From an uncultured Chromatiaceae bacterium (GTDB lineage Bacteria > Pseudomonadota > Gammaproteobacteria > Chromatiales > Chromatiaceae): 46,821 bases of DNA. A model generated the notes under the pieces. The model worked only from the letters and a program-made list of their open reading frames with translations. It was not told the origin of the DNA and searched no databases. This document shows positions 34,301 to 42,425 of this stretch, in pieces (the stretch's first letter is position 1; every line of letters starts with the position of its first letter). The stretch is taken from contig CALALB010000033.1 of NCBI GenBank assembly GCA_937923175.1, positions 1 to 46,821 of the forward strand, read 5' to 3'. The translations under genes were made by a program, and so were the position numbers.

Positions 34301-36801
34301 GCGAGACAGGGGAGGGTCTGTCGCCATCCTCAGCCGAAGGCGCTGCCGTTGAACCCCCGGCCGGGGCGCCCGCGCCCCTTCCTCAACCTGTTCCCCCGCA
34401 GACCATTGCTGCCCCTGCCGCCGCAAGCGCAGCGCCCGCGCCTTCCGCTGCCCAGCCCGATCCCGAGCTGGTGGGGGTCTTTCTGGAAGAGGCGCGCGAC
34501 CTCTTGGACAGGCTCGACCAGCAATTTCGCGACTGGTTGCTCAATCCGCACGAACGCACTGGCCTGGCTGGGATCAACCGCCTGCTCCATACCTTAAAAG
34601 GTGGGGCACGGCTTGCAGGTCTCACGCCAATCGGCGATCTGGCGCATGCGCTGGAGACCCGTCTCAAGACGATCGACGAGGAACCCGCCAAACTCAACGA
34701 CCTCACCCTGGAGCTTGCCCAGCGCGCAGTCGATATGCTGGCCCTCCAGGTCGATGCCGTTGAACAGGGTGCAGCCATTCCCCAGGTCCCTGAGCTGATC
34801 GCCGAGCTGGCGCGTTCACCGACAGAGGGCCCAGCGCCGGTCAACGCGCCCCAACCGGCACCCCCGCCGGTCCAGATCCAGACCCCGCCCGAGGCCGCAT
34901 CCTCGGCGGCTGGACGCGAGGCCAGCGCACCTCTCGAGGCCATCTCCCAGATCCGGGTGCGTTCTGATCTACTCAACCGCCTGGTCAACCAGGCCGGCGA
35001 GGTCAGCATCTATCGCAGCCGCCTCAGCCAGCGCAATAGCCAATTGGGCTTTAGCCTGTTTGAGCTCGATCAGACCGTAATCCGGCTGCGCGACCAGCTC
35101 CGTCAGCTCGAACTCGAGGCCCAGGCCCAGATCCGCTACCGGATCGAACGCGACCGCGAGAATGCCGAGGCAAACCTGATCCCAAGCGAATATAATGAAC
35201 AATTTGATCCACTCGAGTTCGACCGCTTCTCGCGCCTGCAAGAGCTCTCGGGTTTTCTCGCTGAGACCATCAATGACCTGGCCAGTGTCAAGGAAATCCT
35301 GAGGACCTATCAGCGCGAGATCACCGATCTGCTCAATCAACAGGCCCGCCTGGCCGATGATCTCCAGGATGGACTCCTGCGCACCCGGATGGTGCCCTTT
35401 GTCCAGGTGGTACCGCGCCTACAGCGCCTGGTCCGCCAAACCGCCGATACCCTGGGGAAAGCGGCACGTCTGGAGATCATCGGACCTGAGGTCGAGCTCG
35501 ACCGCACTATCCTCGATCGGCTGGTCGCGCCCCTTGAGCATCTGCTGCGCAACGCCGTGGATCACGGGATCGAGGATACCAAGACCCGGGTGACCCGCGG
35601 CAAGCCGGCCACCGGACTCATCACCCTGGCGCTCAGACGCGAGGGCAACGACGTGGTGATCAGCTTAAGCGACGACGGGCGCGGTCTGGATCTCGAGGCC
35701 ATCCGCCAACAGGCCATCCGCCGCGGTCTGATGACCCCAGATGCCAAACTCCCGGACGAGGCCATCCTGCAATTCATCATGGAGCCTGGATTCACCACCT
35801 CGGGCAAGGTGACCCAGATCTCAGGACGCGGGGTCGGCATGGATGTGGTCGCCTCCGAAATCAAAGCCGCCAATGGGACCTTGCAGATCGACTCGATTCC
35901 CGGCAAGGGCGCGCGTTTCACCATCCGCCTGCCCTTAACCCTCGCCCTGATCGATGCCTTTTTAGTCATGGTCGGCGAGACGGTCTATGCCGTGCCTCAT
36001 AGCACGGTCGAAGGGGTGGCGCGGATCAGCCGGGAGGAACTGCTGGCTATCTACGCCGAACCGACCAAGACCTATCCGGTGCGTGGCCAGCATTACCGGG
36101 TCACCTATCTGGGACAGGCACTTGAGCCCGGCTCGGCCGAGCCTGACCTAGGCGAGCGACGCTGGCTGCCGCTCCTGTTGGCGCGGATCGGGGATCAGCG
36201 GGTGGCCCTGCAGGCCGACAGCATGCTGGAAAGCCAGCGCATCCTGGTCAAACCCCTGGGTCCCCAACTGGCCAGCGTGCGCTGGCTTTCCGGCGGCACT
36301 ATCCTGCCGGACGGGCGGGTGGCACTGATCCTGGATGCCCTAGCCCTGGTTCTCTCGGGTGCCATCCGTGAGCAAACGCCAGTGTTGAGCGTCCCCGAAC
36401 CGGCCGCCGCTAAGATCTGCGTCCTGGTTGTGGACGACTCGCTCACCGTGCGCCGGGTCACCAGCCGGCTCCTCAAGCGGCAAAATATGGAGGTCTTGAC
36501 CGCTAAGGACGGGGTCGAGGCGCTGACCTTCCTCGATGAGCGCCTGCCGGATGTGGTGCTCCTCGATGTCGAGATGCCGCGCATGGACGGCTATGAACTC
36601 ACCCGCCATATCCGGCGCTCCGAACGGCTCAAACACCTCCCGATCATCATGATCACCTCGCGTACCGGCACCAAGCATCGCGACTATGCCGCCCAGCTTG
36701 GGGTCGATCGCTATCTCGGCAAGCCGTATCAAGAGGCCGAGCTGCTCGCCGAGATCGATGCAGCGGTCAGACAAAGGCGAGCGGGAGCAGGCGCGGGCTG
36801 A
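31387..36801 (+). CDS. chpA: Pil-Chp hybrid histidine kinase ChpA
   Basis: This 1804-residue CheA-type kinase has several Hpt-like modules. Phospho-histidine candidates lie at residues 652 (FHTLKGSGRL), 806 (HTLTGSARMS, with lysine replaced by threonine) and 1068 (HTLKGGARLAG). They are joined by long Pro/Ala/Glu linkers. Then come the dimerisation part, the HATPase N-box around residue 1389 (NAVDHGIED), a CheW domain near 1510-1660, and a C-terminal receiver with aspartate 1727 in LLDVEMPRMDGY. Pseudomonas ChpA is longer with more transfer domains, so this is a shortened form. It ends the pilGHIJ-chpA operon. Confidence 0.95.
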   Translation: MADKQVIGGLKWVKHEIAATLNPVRALAKGEQTLETQLGAVLKALEQVQGVLLALNLRTPARLVEEMQHLIKRLGEKGSEPEEQALGVIGQALDQLTNHLDRLDAGFDEPPLSLWSIINDLRAARNQLPLTHSELLSFALPEHPEDSQWIPEELAVLAEVMRQVRPQFHRHLVAWYRGDAQGLDQLARLFQQLKDYLKEGLLADLFALAERFARLQESGQIETTQQNRILIGHLDWVLKPLAQRPPVWPEIDAKALIDKFIEQLDSAEVGDTALAELRLRYAQIPPTAQAAAIQSSLGDESALAQLATTCIAELDALKQTFDRFSSGEQIDPEGSQAFSARLRQLAARLDEIEIGHLSARLRALADQFQALDPKTFKQSPERLESYAMELLGIESVLLALSNQREAGAAQVIAPDLDLTDLTAATLREASYELLRVKESVEEWQRAPQAFDHLAEVPRHLTNVAGALRILNEHPAAELAELIGSLVQMAYLDKEHPPTASQFEHLAEAIAGLDLYIGHLQEPMPLGDNLIDQAGRAISALSAELGPLAETPAEPIMETLIPQTDFTPAQAGAGSDWALPPLAPAGEELEIKTRPVEPEPAQMQGPEADEDSFIEIFREEAGEEIVKARGYLARLRANPKDTEARAELRRCFHTLKGSGRLVGALQVGDFAQAMEFLLNRLIELQAPPSAEILDCLDEAVGILPDLVEADTSAQPFPIAPHIARANQLRELAGQEAAPPAPATPPPAQPQTVPSLEVDQDSLLVTDPELLAIFRAEAEEHLGVLRGFMADKGAVLAGDDEALRRALHTLTGSARMSGVESIARVTKLLEEHLKAATLQGFARNPRLLEDFGAAVAAIEQRLAELPETGPGAATLVEVFARLGPAPSPAAPGVELAAPIPTPEPLIAESIPLVTEPATEFLVEESLPELIIETESPAAEPPSASAAEPEPTPAESPVPALTELESPATAVVGPSETGEGLSPSSAEGAAVEPPAGAPAPLPQPVPPQTIAAPAAASAAPAPSAAQPDPELVGVFLEEARDLLDRLDQQFRDWLLNPHERTGLAGINRLLHTLKGGARLAGLTPIGDLAHALETRLKTIDEEPAKLNDLTLELAQRAVDMLALQVDAVEQGAAIPQVPELIAELARSPTEGPAPVNAPQPAPPPVQIQTPPEAASSAAGREASAPLEAISQIRVRSDLLNRLVNQAGEVSIYRSRLSQRNSQLGFSLFELDQTVIRLRDQLRQLELEAQAQIRYRIERDRENAEANLIPSEYNEQFDPLEFDRFSRLQELSGFLAETINDLASVKEILRTYQREITDLLNQQARLADDLQDGLLRTRMVPFVQVVPRLQRLVRQTADTLGKAARLEIIGPEVELDRTILDRLVAPLEHLLRNAVDHGIEDTKTRVTRGKPATGLITLALRREGNDVVISLSDDGRGLDLEAIRQQAIRRGLMTPDAKLPDEAILQFIMEPGFTTSGKVTQISGRGVGMDVVASEIKAANGTLQIDSIPGKGARFTIRLPLTLALIDAFLVMVGETVYAVPHSTVEGVARISREELLAIYAEPTKTYPVRGQHYRVTYLGQALEPGSAEPDLGERRWLPLLLARIGDQRVALQADSMLESQRILVKPLGPQLASVRWLSGGTILPDGRVALILDALALVLSGAIREQTPVLSVPEPAAAKICVLVVDDSLTVRRVTSRLLKRQNMEVLTAKDGVEALTFLDERLPDVVLLDVEMPRMDGYELTRHIRRSERLKHLPIIMITSRTGTKHRDYAAQLGVDRYLGKPYQEAELLAEIDAAVRQRRAGAGAG

Positions 36802-36812
36802 GTCGCGAATGG

Positions 36813-36840
36813 CCAGGGCATCGACCCATATTTGCCCTGG
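36813..36840. terminator. Strong stem-loop between convergent chpA and rsmE
   Basis: CCAGGGCA (36813-36820) and TGCCCTGG (36833-36840) form a perfect 8-bp stem with a 12-base loop, 11 bases after the chpA stop codon. There is no T-run, so termination would have to rely on other factors; a bidirectional 3'-end structure is possible. Confidence 0.4.
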
Positions 36841-36939
36841 TCAAACCCAGGTTCCCGAACCGCTGCTGTCAGCCCGGGGTAAACCTGGGCAGCCCGGCGA
36901 AGGCCTGGGTCCAGGGGGTCCTTTCCGCGCCGCAGATAG

Positions 36940-36968
36940 TTCTGGATTCTGGCCTGCGCCGGAATGAT
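36940..36968. repeat. Palindromic dispersed repeat copy
   Basis: TTCTGGATTCTGG followed by CCTGCGCCGGAATGAT matches the dispersed element at 20158-20190 in the same orientation. It lies just 3' of rsmE, between the convergent chpA and rsmE genes. Confidence 0.55.
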
Positions 36969-36975
36969 CCCCCGC

Positions 36976-37746
36976 TCACTCACCCCGCTGTAAACCTGGA
37001 CACACTGGCAAAGGCCGGTACCCGAAATCCCCCCACAGCGCCTGGATCACCGCGATAGCGGCCAAGGGGGCCGTTTCTGCGCGCAGGATACGCGGGCCTA
37101 GACGCACCCCGATAAACCCATGACGTCTGGCCAGCTCCCGCTCCTCCGCATCAAAGCCGCCTTCCGGTCCGATCAACAGGGTAATCCTGTCCCCAGGCGG
37201 CGGCATTGCAACCAGCGCCTGTTCGCCCTGGGGATCGAGCAGCCAACCGCCCTGTCCCTGCTCATGCAGCCAGGTATCCAGCTCGGCAACCGGCTCCAAG
37301 ACCGGTAGGCGGCGCCGACCCGCCTGTTCGCAGGCGGCGATGATCACCCCCCGCCAGTGTTCAAGCCGCCTTGCCAGCCGGCTGCCGGTGAGCTGCACCT
37401 GGACGCGCCGCGCCAACAGCGGCGTGATCCGCCCGACCCCTAACTCGACCGATTTTTGGATCGCCAGATCCATCCGCTCGCCGCGGGCGATCCCAAGCGC
37501 CAGATGGATCGCAAGAGGCGGGGTGGGCTCAGCTGGGGTACAGGCCTCAATGCGTACCCGCACCTCTGTGCGTTCGGCCTCGACCAGGCGCCCCGGATAG
37601 TCATGACCATCGCCGTTAAACAGGATCAAGGGATCACCGCGCGCCAATCTCAGGACCAGGATCGCATGCCGGGCCTGGGCCTCAGGTAGCCTGAGGAGGG
37701 CGCCGGGGGCCAGCGGACTATCCAAATACAAACGCGCAACCCGCAT
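36976..37746 (-). CDS. rsmE: 16S rRNA (uracil-1498-N3) methyltransferase
   Basis: This 256-residue SPOUT methyltransferase starts MRVARLYLDSPLAPGALLRL. Its knot region has SVELGVGRITPLLARRVQV, LLIGPEGGFDAEERELA and LGPRILRAETAPLAAIAVIQALWGD, all RsmE hallmarks. It methylates N3 of U1498 in 16S rRNA. The ATG at 37746 fits family length; a much longer reading overlaps the DUF423 gene. The last ~15 residues (from about 37015) share sequence with an intergenic repeat, so the C-terminus may have been extended by it. Confidence 0.94.
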   Translation of the reverse strand: MRVARLYLDSPLAPGALLRLPEAQARHAILVLRLARGDPLILFNGDGHDYPGRLVEAERTEVRVRIEACTPAEPTPPLAIHLALGIARGERMDLAIQKSVELGVGRITPLLARRVQVQLTGSRLARRLEHWRGVIIAACEQAGRRRLPVLEPVAELDTWLHEQGQGGWLLDPQGEQALVAMPPPGDRITLLIGPEGGFDAEERELARRHGFIGVRLGPRILRAETAPLAAIAVIQALWGDFGYRPLPVCPGLQRGE

Positions 37747-37748
37747 CC

Positions 37749-38147
37749 CTATCCTGATGGCGTCAGACGCGCTGCACCCAGGGCAAAGGCGATCCAGCCG
37801 AGGATCAGCGACACCCCGCCGATCGGCGTGATCCAGCCCAGTTGGCGCAAACCCGTAAGCGCCATGACAAACAGGCTGCCCGAAAACAGACAGACCCCAA
37901 GGCCAAACAACCAGGCTGCCCAATGGACCAAGGTAGCCTTGGGCTGATAGAGCAGGACCAGGCCACAGGCGAGGATCGCCAGGGTATGCAGGCCCAGATA
38001 ATCGGCCCCAGTTTGCCAATTGGCCAAAAGCGCCGGATCGACGCGCCCCTTTAAACCATGCGCGCCAAAGGCCCCAAGCGCCACTGTCAGCGCCCCGCCC
38101 CCAGCCCCCAGGGTCAACCAGAATACGGATTTGGTCATCGTCAGCAT
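37749..38147 (-). CDS. DUF423 family membrane protein
   Basis: This ~132-residue protein has four hydrophobic helices and the DUF423 start [27 protein letters not shown], then [14 protein letters not shown] and [10 protein letters not shown]. The ATG at 38147 is chosen because AAGGGGGG precedes it; one at 38138 (MTKSVFW) is equally plausible. The function is unknown. It abuts rsmE, two bases apart, and may be co-transcribed with it. Confidence 0.88.
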   Translation of the reverse strand: MLTMTKSVFWLTLGAGGGALTVALGAFGAHGLKGRVDPALLANWQTGADYLGLHTLAILACGLVLLYQPKATLVHWAAWLFGLGVCLFSGSLFVMALTGLRQLGWITPIGGVSLILGWIAFALGAARLTPSG

Positions 38148-38506
38148 TCGCCCCCCTTGCAAACCCCTGCCCTCCCGCGGAGAAGGATCAGGAGGCAATC
38201 ATTGTGCTCAGCCTGGCCAGACCCTGTCCAGGGCCCAGCAATCCGATCGACCTCCGCCACCCGGGGAAACACCCGGATAACGAGATACGCGTATGCGCAA
38301 AAAGCAGCTCCTCGGCGGGCCCTGGGCAAAGTCGCGCCCGGGGTCACCTATGCTTCGCCTGGATAGAACATCTGGTTGGGGGATTGGATCTGGGTCCATG
38401 CATTCCCGCTATCCCCCAGTGCATCCCGCCTCTTGTCCAGGACCAGCTAGACATGGTATTTCTTAGGATTCTGCAGCATATCAATCCCTGATGAAGGATT
38501 CCCACC
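38148..38506. other. 359-bp intergenic region between DUF423 and rpmB genes
   Basis: Divergent upstream region of the DUF423 gene and rpmB. No coding sequence is supported. A weak promoter-like pair (TTGTCC at 38433-38438, TATTTC at 38457-38462, spacer 18) could serve rpmB. A 10-bp palindrome ATACGCGTAT occurs at about 38285-38294. The ribosomal-protein operon must start somewhere here, but the signal is not strong. Confidence 0.4.
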
Positions 38507-38743
38507 ATGTCTAGGGTCTGCCAGGTGACCGGCAAGCGTCCGATGGTCGGTCACAATGTCTCACATGCGAACAACAAGACCAAGCGCCGTTTTTTGCCGA
38601 ATCTGCATAAGAAGCGCTTTTGGGTTGCGTCCGAAAATCGCTGGATCAAGCTGCGCGTCAGCACCCGCGCCATGCGCACCATCGACAAGAAAGGCATCGA
38701 TGCCGTGCTGTCTGAGTTGCGCGCCCGGGGTATGAAGATCTAA
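38507..38743 (+). CDS. rpmB: 50S ribosomal protein L28
   Basis: This 78-residue ribosomal protein contains [28 protein letters not shown] followed by [27 protein letters not shown], typical of bacterial L28. Only one cysteine is present near the N-terminus, so it is the form without a complete zinc site. AGGA eight bases upstream supports the ATG. rpmG follows with a 16-bp gap, the usual pairing. Confidence 0.97.
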   Translation: MSRVCQVTGKRPMVGHNVSHANNKTKRRFLPNLHKKRFWVASENRWIKLRVSTRAMRTIDKKGIDAVLSELRARGMKI

Positions 38744-38759
38744 ATCGGAGGAGCACGCA

Positions 38760-38927
38760 ATGGCCAAGCCTGCACGCGAAAAGATCCGTTTAAACTCCAC
38801 CGCCGGTACAGGTCATTTCTACACTACGACCAAAAATAAGCGGAATCAGCCCGGTAAGCTAGAAATCAAAAAATTCGATCCGGTCATCCGCCAGCATGTC
38901 CTGTATAGAGAAGGCAAGATCAAGTAA
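38760..38927 (+). CDS. rpmG: 50S ribosomal protein L33
   Basis: This 55-residue L33 reads [20 protein letters not shown] followed by [10 protein letters not shown] and a lysine-rich end. It has no cysteine, so it is the zinc-independent (C-minus) type. GGAGGAG precedes the ATG. It is part of the rpmB-rpmG operon. Confidence 0.96.
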   Translation: MAKPAREKIRLNSTAGTGHFYTTTKNKRNQPGKLEIKKFDPVIRQHVLYREGKIK

Positions 38928-38998
38928 GTGTTCGCTCTGAGCGGATTGCTGAGCTTGGCCTTGTCGGCTCAGTTATCAGCCGATAGCCCCATGCCCTG

Positions 38999-40891
38999 TT
39001 AATAACGGCAGCGGGGCGGCATCTGGGGATCGGCCTCCAGCGGGCGTCCCCTGGGGTCGATAAGCCTCTGGGTGCTGTAATCGGCACAGGCGCCGGCGCG
39101 AATGCTAAACCCAGCAGGCCGCCCGGACATCCCCGGCGCAGGCTCAGGGTTGCGGCGTAAAAAATCGATCCATGCCTGGGCGACCTCAATACCGCTCTCA
39201 AAGGCACGCCCTCGATTGGCTATGCGTTTGAAGAGCATATAGCCATCCCCGCCGCGTGCAAGAAAGCTGTTGGTAACCACCCGCACCCATTCCTGCTGGC
39301 GTAAGGGACGCCATTGACCAGTTTTGCGGTCGCGCAGTTCAAGCGCACTTAAACGCCGTCCAGTCGGTTGGCTGAGATCCAGAGCCCAGCGCAGATGGAC
39401 GGCATAGGGATAGGCACCGCCTCCGCTTTGTCCCTCGACGATGCCTGCGATCGCCTCCTCCAAGGCCGATTGAAGCTCGGCGCCGCTTAGCTTGAGGACG
39501 ACCAGGGTATCGGCAAAGGGCAGGAGACGATAAACGCTCGCCAGGCTGATTGGACCAGCAGGCAGATCAGCCCGCACCCCACCGGCATTGAGAACTGCGA
39601 CATCGGCCTGGGGGATCTCGGCTAGATAGGCGGCAGCGACCAGATGTTGGACATCGCCCCCGTGTGGCCGGGTTGCACGCCGGTCACAGATGGCGCTGAC
39701 CCCCTGACCTGGAACCAGCTCCCGGCATAGATCCTGGGCTGCCACTGCCACGATCCTCTGCTCAAGCTGCTCGATCTGGGCGCGATAAGGGGCAAGTGCT
39801 TGCTTAAACGCCGGGTCAGGCTGAATGAGGGCAGATTCAGAAAACGATGCGATCAGATCAAGCGCTGCTCGATGCTCTGTTTCGCTCAGATCCTGACCCC
39901 CTCTGAGGATCCGCTCGCCAACCACGAGATGCGGCTGGCCCGTGCAGTCGAGCACCTGCCCTGCCCGATCGAATGAGATATGCAACTCGCCCACTATCTT
40001 GGCGTAATGCCAGGCCTGGACGATACACACCTTCTGCCCCGAACTATCCCAAGCGATCGTCGGATAGGGGCCTGCCGCCTCGAGTCCGAGGCGCTCAAGA
40101 CCCTCGCCAAGCAGAGTATGGGAATCGCCGCCGACGATTGCATCTACCCCATCGAGCCTGGCAGCAAGCTCCAGATCCCTTTGATAGCCCTGATGGGTCA
40201 AGAGTATGATCTTGTCGATTCCCTGGCTTTTGAGACCAGAAATCCGCTGTTGGGCAGTGCTCAGCTCATCCTGGAAGTCAGTGCTCGGCAAGAGACGAGA
40301 GGTGCGCCGGGTCCTGTCCGAGGCCAGTAAACCGATAATCCCGATGCGCTCGGTACCGACCTGCAATACCGTCTCAGGCTGGAGCAGACGGGTGCGTGGG
40401 CGCGGATGCAGGGGGGTAGCCAGAAGGGGTTGCACATTGGCTGCGAGCACCGCGGTGCGACAGCGAGCGGGGTCCTGATTGAGGCGCTCGATGAAGCGCG
40501 CGAGGCTCGCTTCGCCCCGATCGAACTCGTGATTGCCGAGGGCAAAGGCATTGAAACAGATCTGCCGCATGGCAGCAGCATCCGCCTCGCCTTGAAACAA
40601 TCGGTCATAGGGGGTGCCGATGAGCGCATCGCCTGCATGCAGAACCAGGGAGTCTGGGTAACGGGCGCGTAAGGCCCGGACCAGGGCCGCAACCCGATCC
40701 ATGCCGCCGCTTTCGACATGAACCGGCCCGATCGGCTCGGGGAGTGAGAGTCTCAGGTCCAGCTCTGGATCGAGATGGCTATGATGGTCATTGAGATGGA
40801 TCAGGGTCAGCTGAAAGGTCTCTGTCCCTGCAGAGCCAGCCCCAATCGGCCAGACAGCGGTCAGCAAAAGCCAAAGCAGCGCCGCCCTCAT
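38999..40891 (-). CDS. Periplasmic 5'-nucleotidase / 2',3'-cyclic phosphodiesterase family (UshA-like)
   Basis: This 630-residue secreted protein has a signal peptide (MRAALLWLLLTAVWPIGAGSAG) and the two-metal phosphoesterase motifs: THLNDHHSHLDPE-like ILHLNDHHSHL, HAGDALIGT, ALGNHEFDRG, LTHQGYQRDLELA and VGGDSHTLLGE. A C-terminal 5'-nucleotidase domain ends with NSFLARGGDGYMLF. It would hydrolyse nucleotides in the periplasm to recover phosphate and nucleosides. The ATG at 40891 with GAGGGG upstream is chosen over a distant one at 41140. It is divergent from the flippase gene. Confidence 0.9.
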   Translation of the reverse strand: MRAALLWLLLTAVWPIGAGSAGTETFQLTLIHLNDHHSHLDPELDLRLSLPEPIGPVHVESGGMDRVAALVRALRARYPDSLVLHAGDALIGTPYDRLFQGEADAAAMRQICFNAFALGNHEFDRGEASLARFIERLNQDPARCRTAVLAANVQPLLATPLHPRPRTRLLQPETVLQVGTERIGIIGLLASDRTRRTSRLLPSTDFQDELSTAQQRISGLKSQGIDKIILLTHQGYQRDLELAARLDGVDAIVGGDSHTLLGEGLERLGLEAAGPYPTIAWDSSGQKVCIVQAWHYAKIVGELHISFDRAGQVLDCTGQPHLVVGERILRGGQDLSETEHRAALDLIASFSESALIQPDPAFKQALAPYRAQIEQLEQRIVAVAAQDLCRELVPGQGVSAICDRRATRPHGGDVQHLVAAAYLAEIPQADVAVLNAGGVRADLPAGPISLASVYRLLPFADTLVVLKLSGAELQSALEEAIAGIVEGQSGGGAYPYAVHLRWALDLSQPTGRRLSALELRDRKTGQWRPLRQQEWVRVVTNSFLARGGDGYMLFKRIANRGRAFESGIEVAQAWIDFLRRNPEPAPGMSGRPAGFSIRAGACADYSTQRLIDPRGRPLEADPQMPPRCRY

Positions 40892-41109
40892 ACCCCTCGC
40901 CCCAAGCTGGGTTTGAGGATGAGGCCGACCCCAATCATTTTTCCCTGCTCCCCTGCACCATCCATGCAGCGCAGGAACCCACGGCCCGCGGCGCTTGACC
41001 TGTACCTTGATGCCTAATCCAACCGGTGGCGGGGGCAACAAATTAGGAATCGGCCCGCGGCGCCTGAGCGGTGCCGTCCCAAACTGGGGATCCTGGAAGC
41101 GCGCTCGCC

Positions 41110-42405
41110 ATGCTAGAGAGGTATTGGTCGGTGTTTTCATCGCTATTTCCCCGGACGCGGCAATTCATCGCTGCCCTGTACTGCTGGCGGCCTGGCGCCT
41201 ACGCTCGAGACAGCGCCAAGGTATTCGGCTGGTTGATCCTGCGCGCCGCCGCGCAGTCGGCCCTCGTGCTGCTGCTGGCGCGCTGGCTGGGTGCGCAAAG
41301 TTATGGCGCCTTCGTCGCCGCGCTGGCGGTGGCAAGTTTTTTTACCCCTTTGGCAGGACTGGGCCTCAATGCCGTACTGCTGCGCGAAGGCGCCCGTCAG
41401 TCACAGGAGCTTCCCCATTTGTTGCGACGCGCGCTACGGCTATGGCTCATCGCCGGCAGTCTCGCCACACCAGCCGCGGTGCTGACCATCGCCTGGACCC
41501 TGCCGTCAGCCGCACCGCTGTGGGGCATAGCCGCTCTGGCAGCGGCGGAAGTGATGGCTGCCTCGCTCATCGAAATCCTCGCGCGGCTGGAACAAGCGCA
41601 GCATCGCACCACCCGTTTCGGGGCGATACATGCCGGCTTACCCTCGGTCAGGCTTATCGCGCTCCTCGCTTTGCTCGGCACGACACCGAGCCTCGCAGCC
41701 TGGCTGCTGGTCTATGCCACGGCCACCTCGGTCTATGCCATGGCGCTGGCAAGGATGGCATGGCACGGCTTCCGCACGGACAATGCGCCACGAAGCGCCG
41801 AGACCGGCATCACCTCGACCCCGGCCCTGCTACGCGCTGGCGCGCCCTTTGCTTTGAGCGCCTTGGCACTACGCTTGCAGGCCGAGTTCAACAAGCCGGT
41901 GCTGGCGCAACTGGGCTATGCGCCGGCTGCCGCCCTGGGGGTTGCCCAGCGCGTCGTCGATCTGGCAACCTTGCCGCTGGCGGCATTGCAAGAGACGCTC
42001 TGGCCGCGAGTGCTGGCTGCAGCAGCCCCAGGCCGCCGCCTGCTTACCAGCGGCGCGCTGCTCATCGCGCTGGCACTCGTCGCCGGCATGGCCTTGGCAC
42101 TGGCGGCGCCACTTCTGCCCTGGCTGCTCGGCCCGGAATATGCCAGTGCGGCCGATGTCCTGGTCTGGCTGGCTGGACTGCCCGCGCTACAGGTGATGCG
42201 CAACCTTGGTAACGCCTGGTTGATGGCGGAGGGCCGTTATCCGGCGTTGTTTTGGAGTTATACCCTTTCGGCGGTTACGGGAAGCCTGTTGGCGCTAGTC
42301 CTTATACCACGCTTTGGTATTGCAGGTGCAGTGTTAGGGATGTATGTCAGCGAGCTAGCGGTGTTGCTGACCATGGCGTTCAGAGCTGTCCCCAAGTTGG
42401 AATAA
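41110..42405 (+). CDS. Polysaccharide flippase (Wzx-like, MATE/MVF fold)
   Basis: This ~431-residue integral membrane protein has about 12-14 hydrophobic helices and the flippase-type pattern SALVLLLARWLGAQSYGAFVAAL near the N-terminus and LALAAPLLPWLLGPEYASAADVLV near the C-terminus. It likely flips lipid-linked oligosaccharide repeat units across the inner membrane. The ATG at 41110 lacks a strong ribosome-binding site. It opens the polysaccharide locus, oriented away from the nucleotidase gene. Confidence 0.8.
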   Translation: MLERYWSVFSSLFPRTRQFIAALYCWRPGAYARDSAKVFGWLILRAAAQSALVLLLARWLGAQSYGAFVAALAVASFFTPLAGLGLNAVLLREGARQSQELPHLLRRALRLWLIAGSLATPAAVLTIAWTLPSAAPLWGIAALAAAEVMAASLIEILARLEQAQHRTTRFGAIHAGLPSVRLIALLALLGTTPSLAAWLLVYATATSVYAMALARMAWHGFRTDNAPRSAETGITSTPALLRAGAPFALSALALRLQAEFNKPVLAQLGYAPAAALGVAQRVVDLATLPLAALQETLWPRVLAAAAPGRRLLTSGALLIALALVAGMALALAAPLLPWLLGPEYASAADVLVWLAGLPALQVMRNLGNAWLMAEGRYPALFWSYTLSAVTGSLLALVLIPRFGIAGAVLGMYVSELAVLLTMAFRAVPKLE

Positions 42406-42425
42406 TGGAATAAATTAAATTCAAG

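Noticed and set aside
38999-41140. Start of the 5'-nucleotidase at 41140
   Set aside because: The first 83 residues would be a low-quality extension running into the divergent flippase gene; the ATG at 40891 begins a proper signal peptide.
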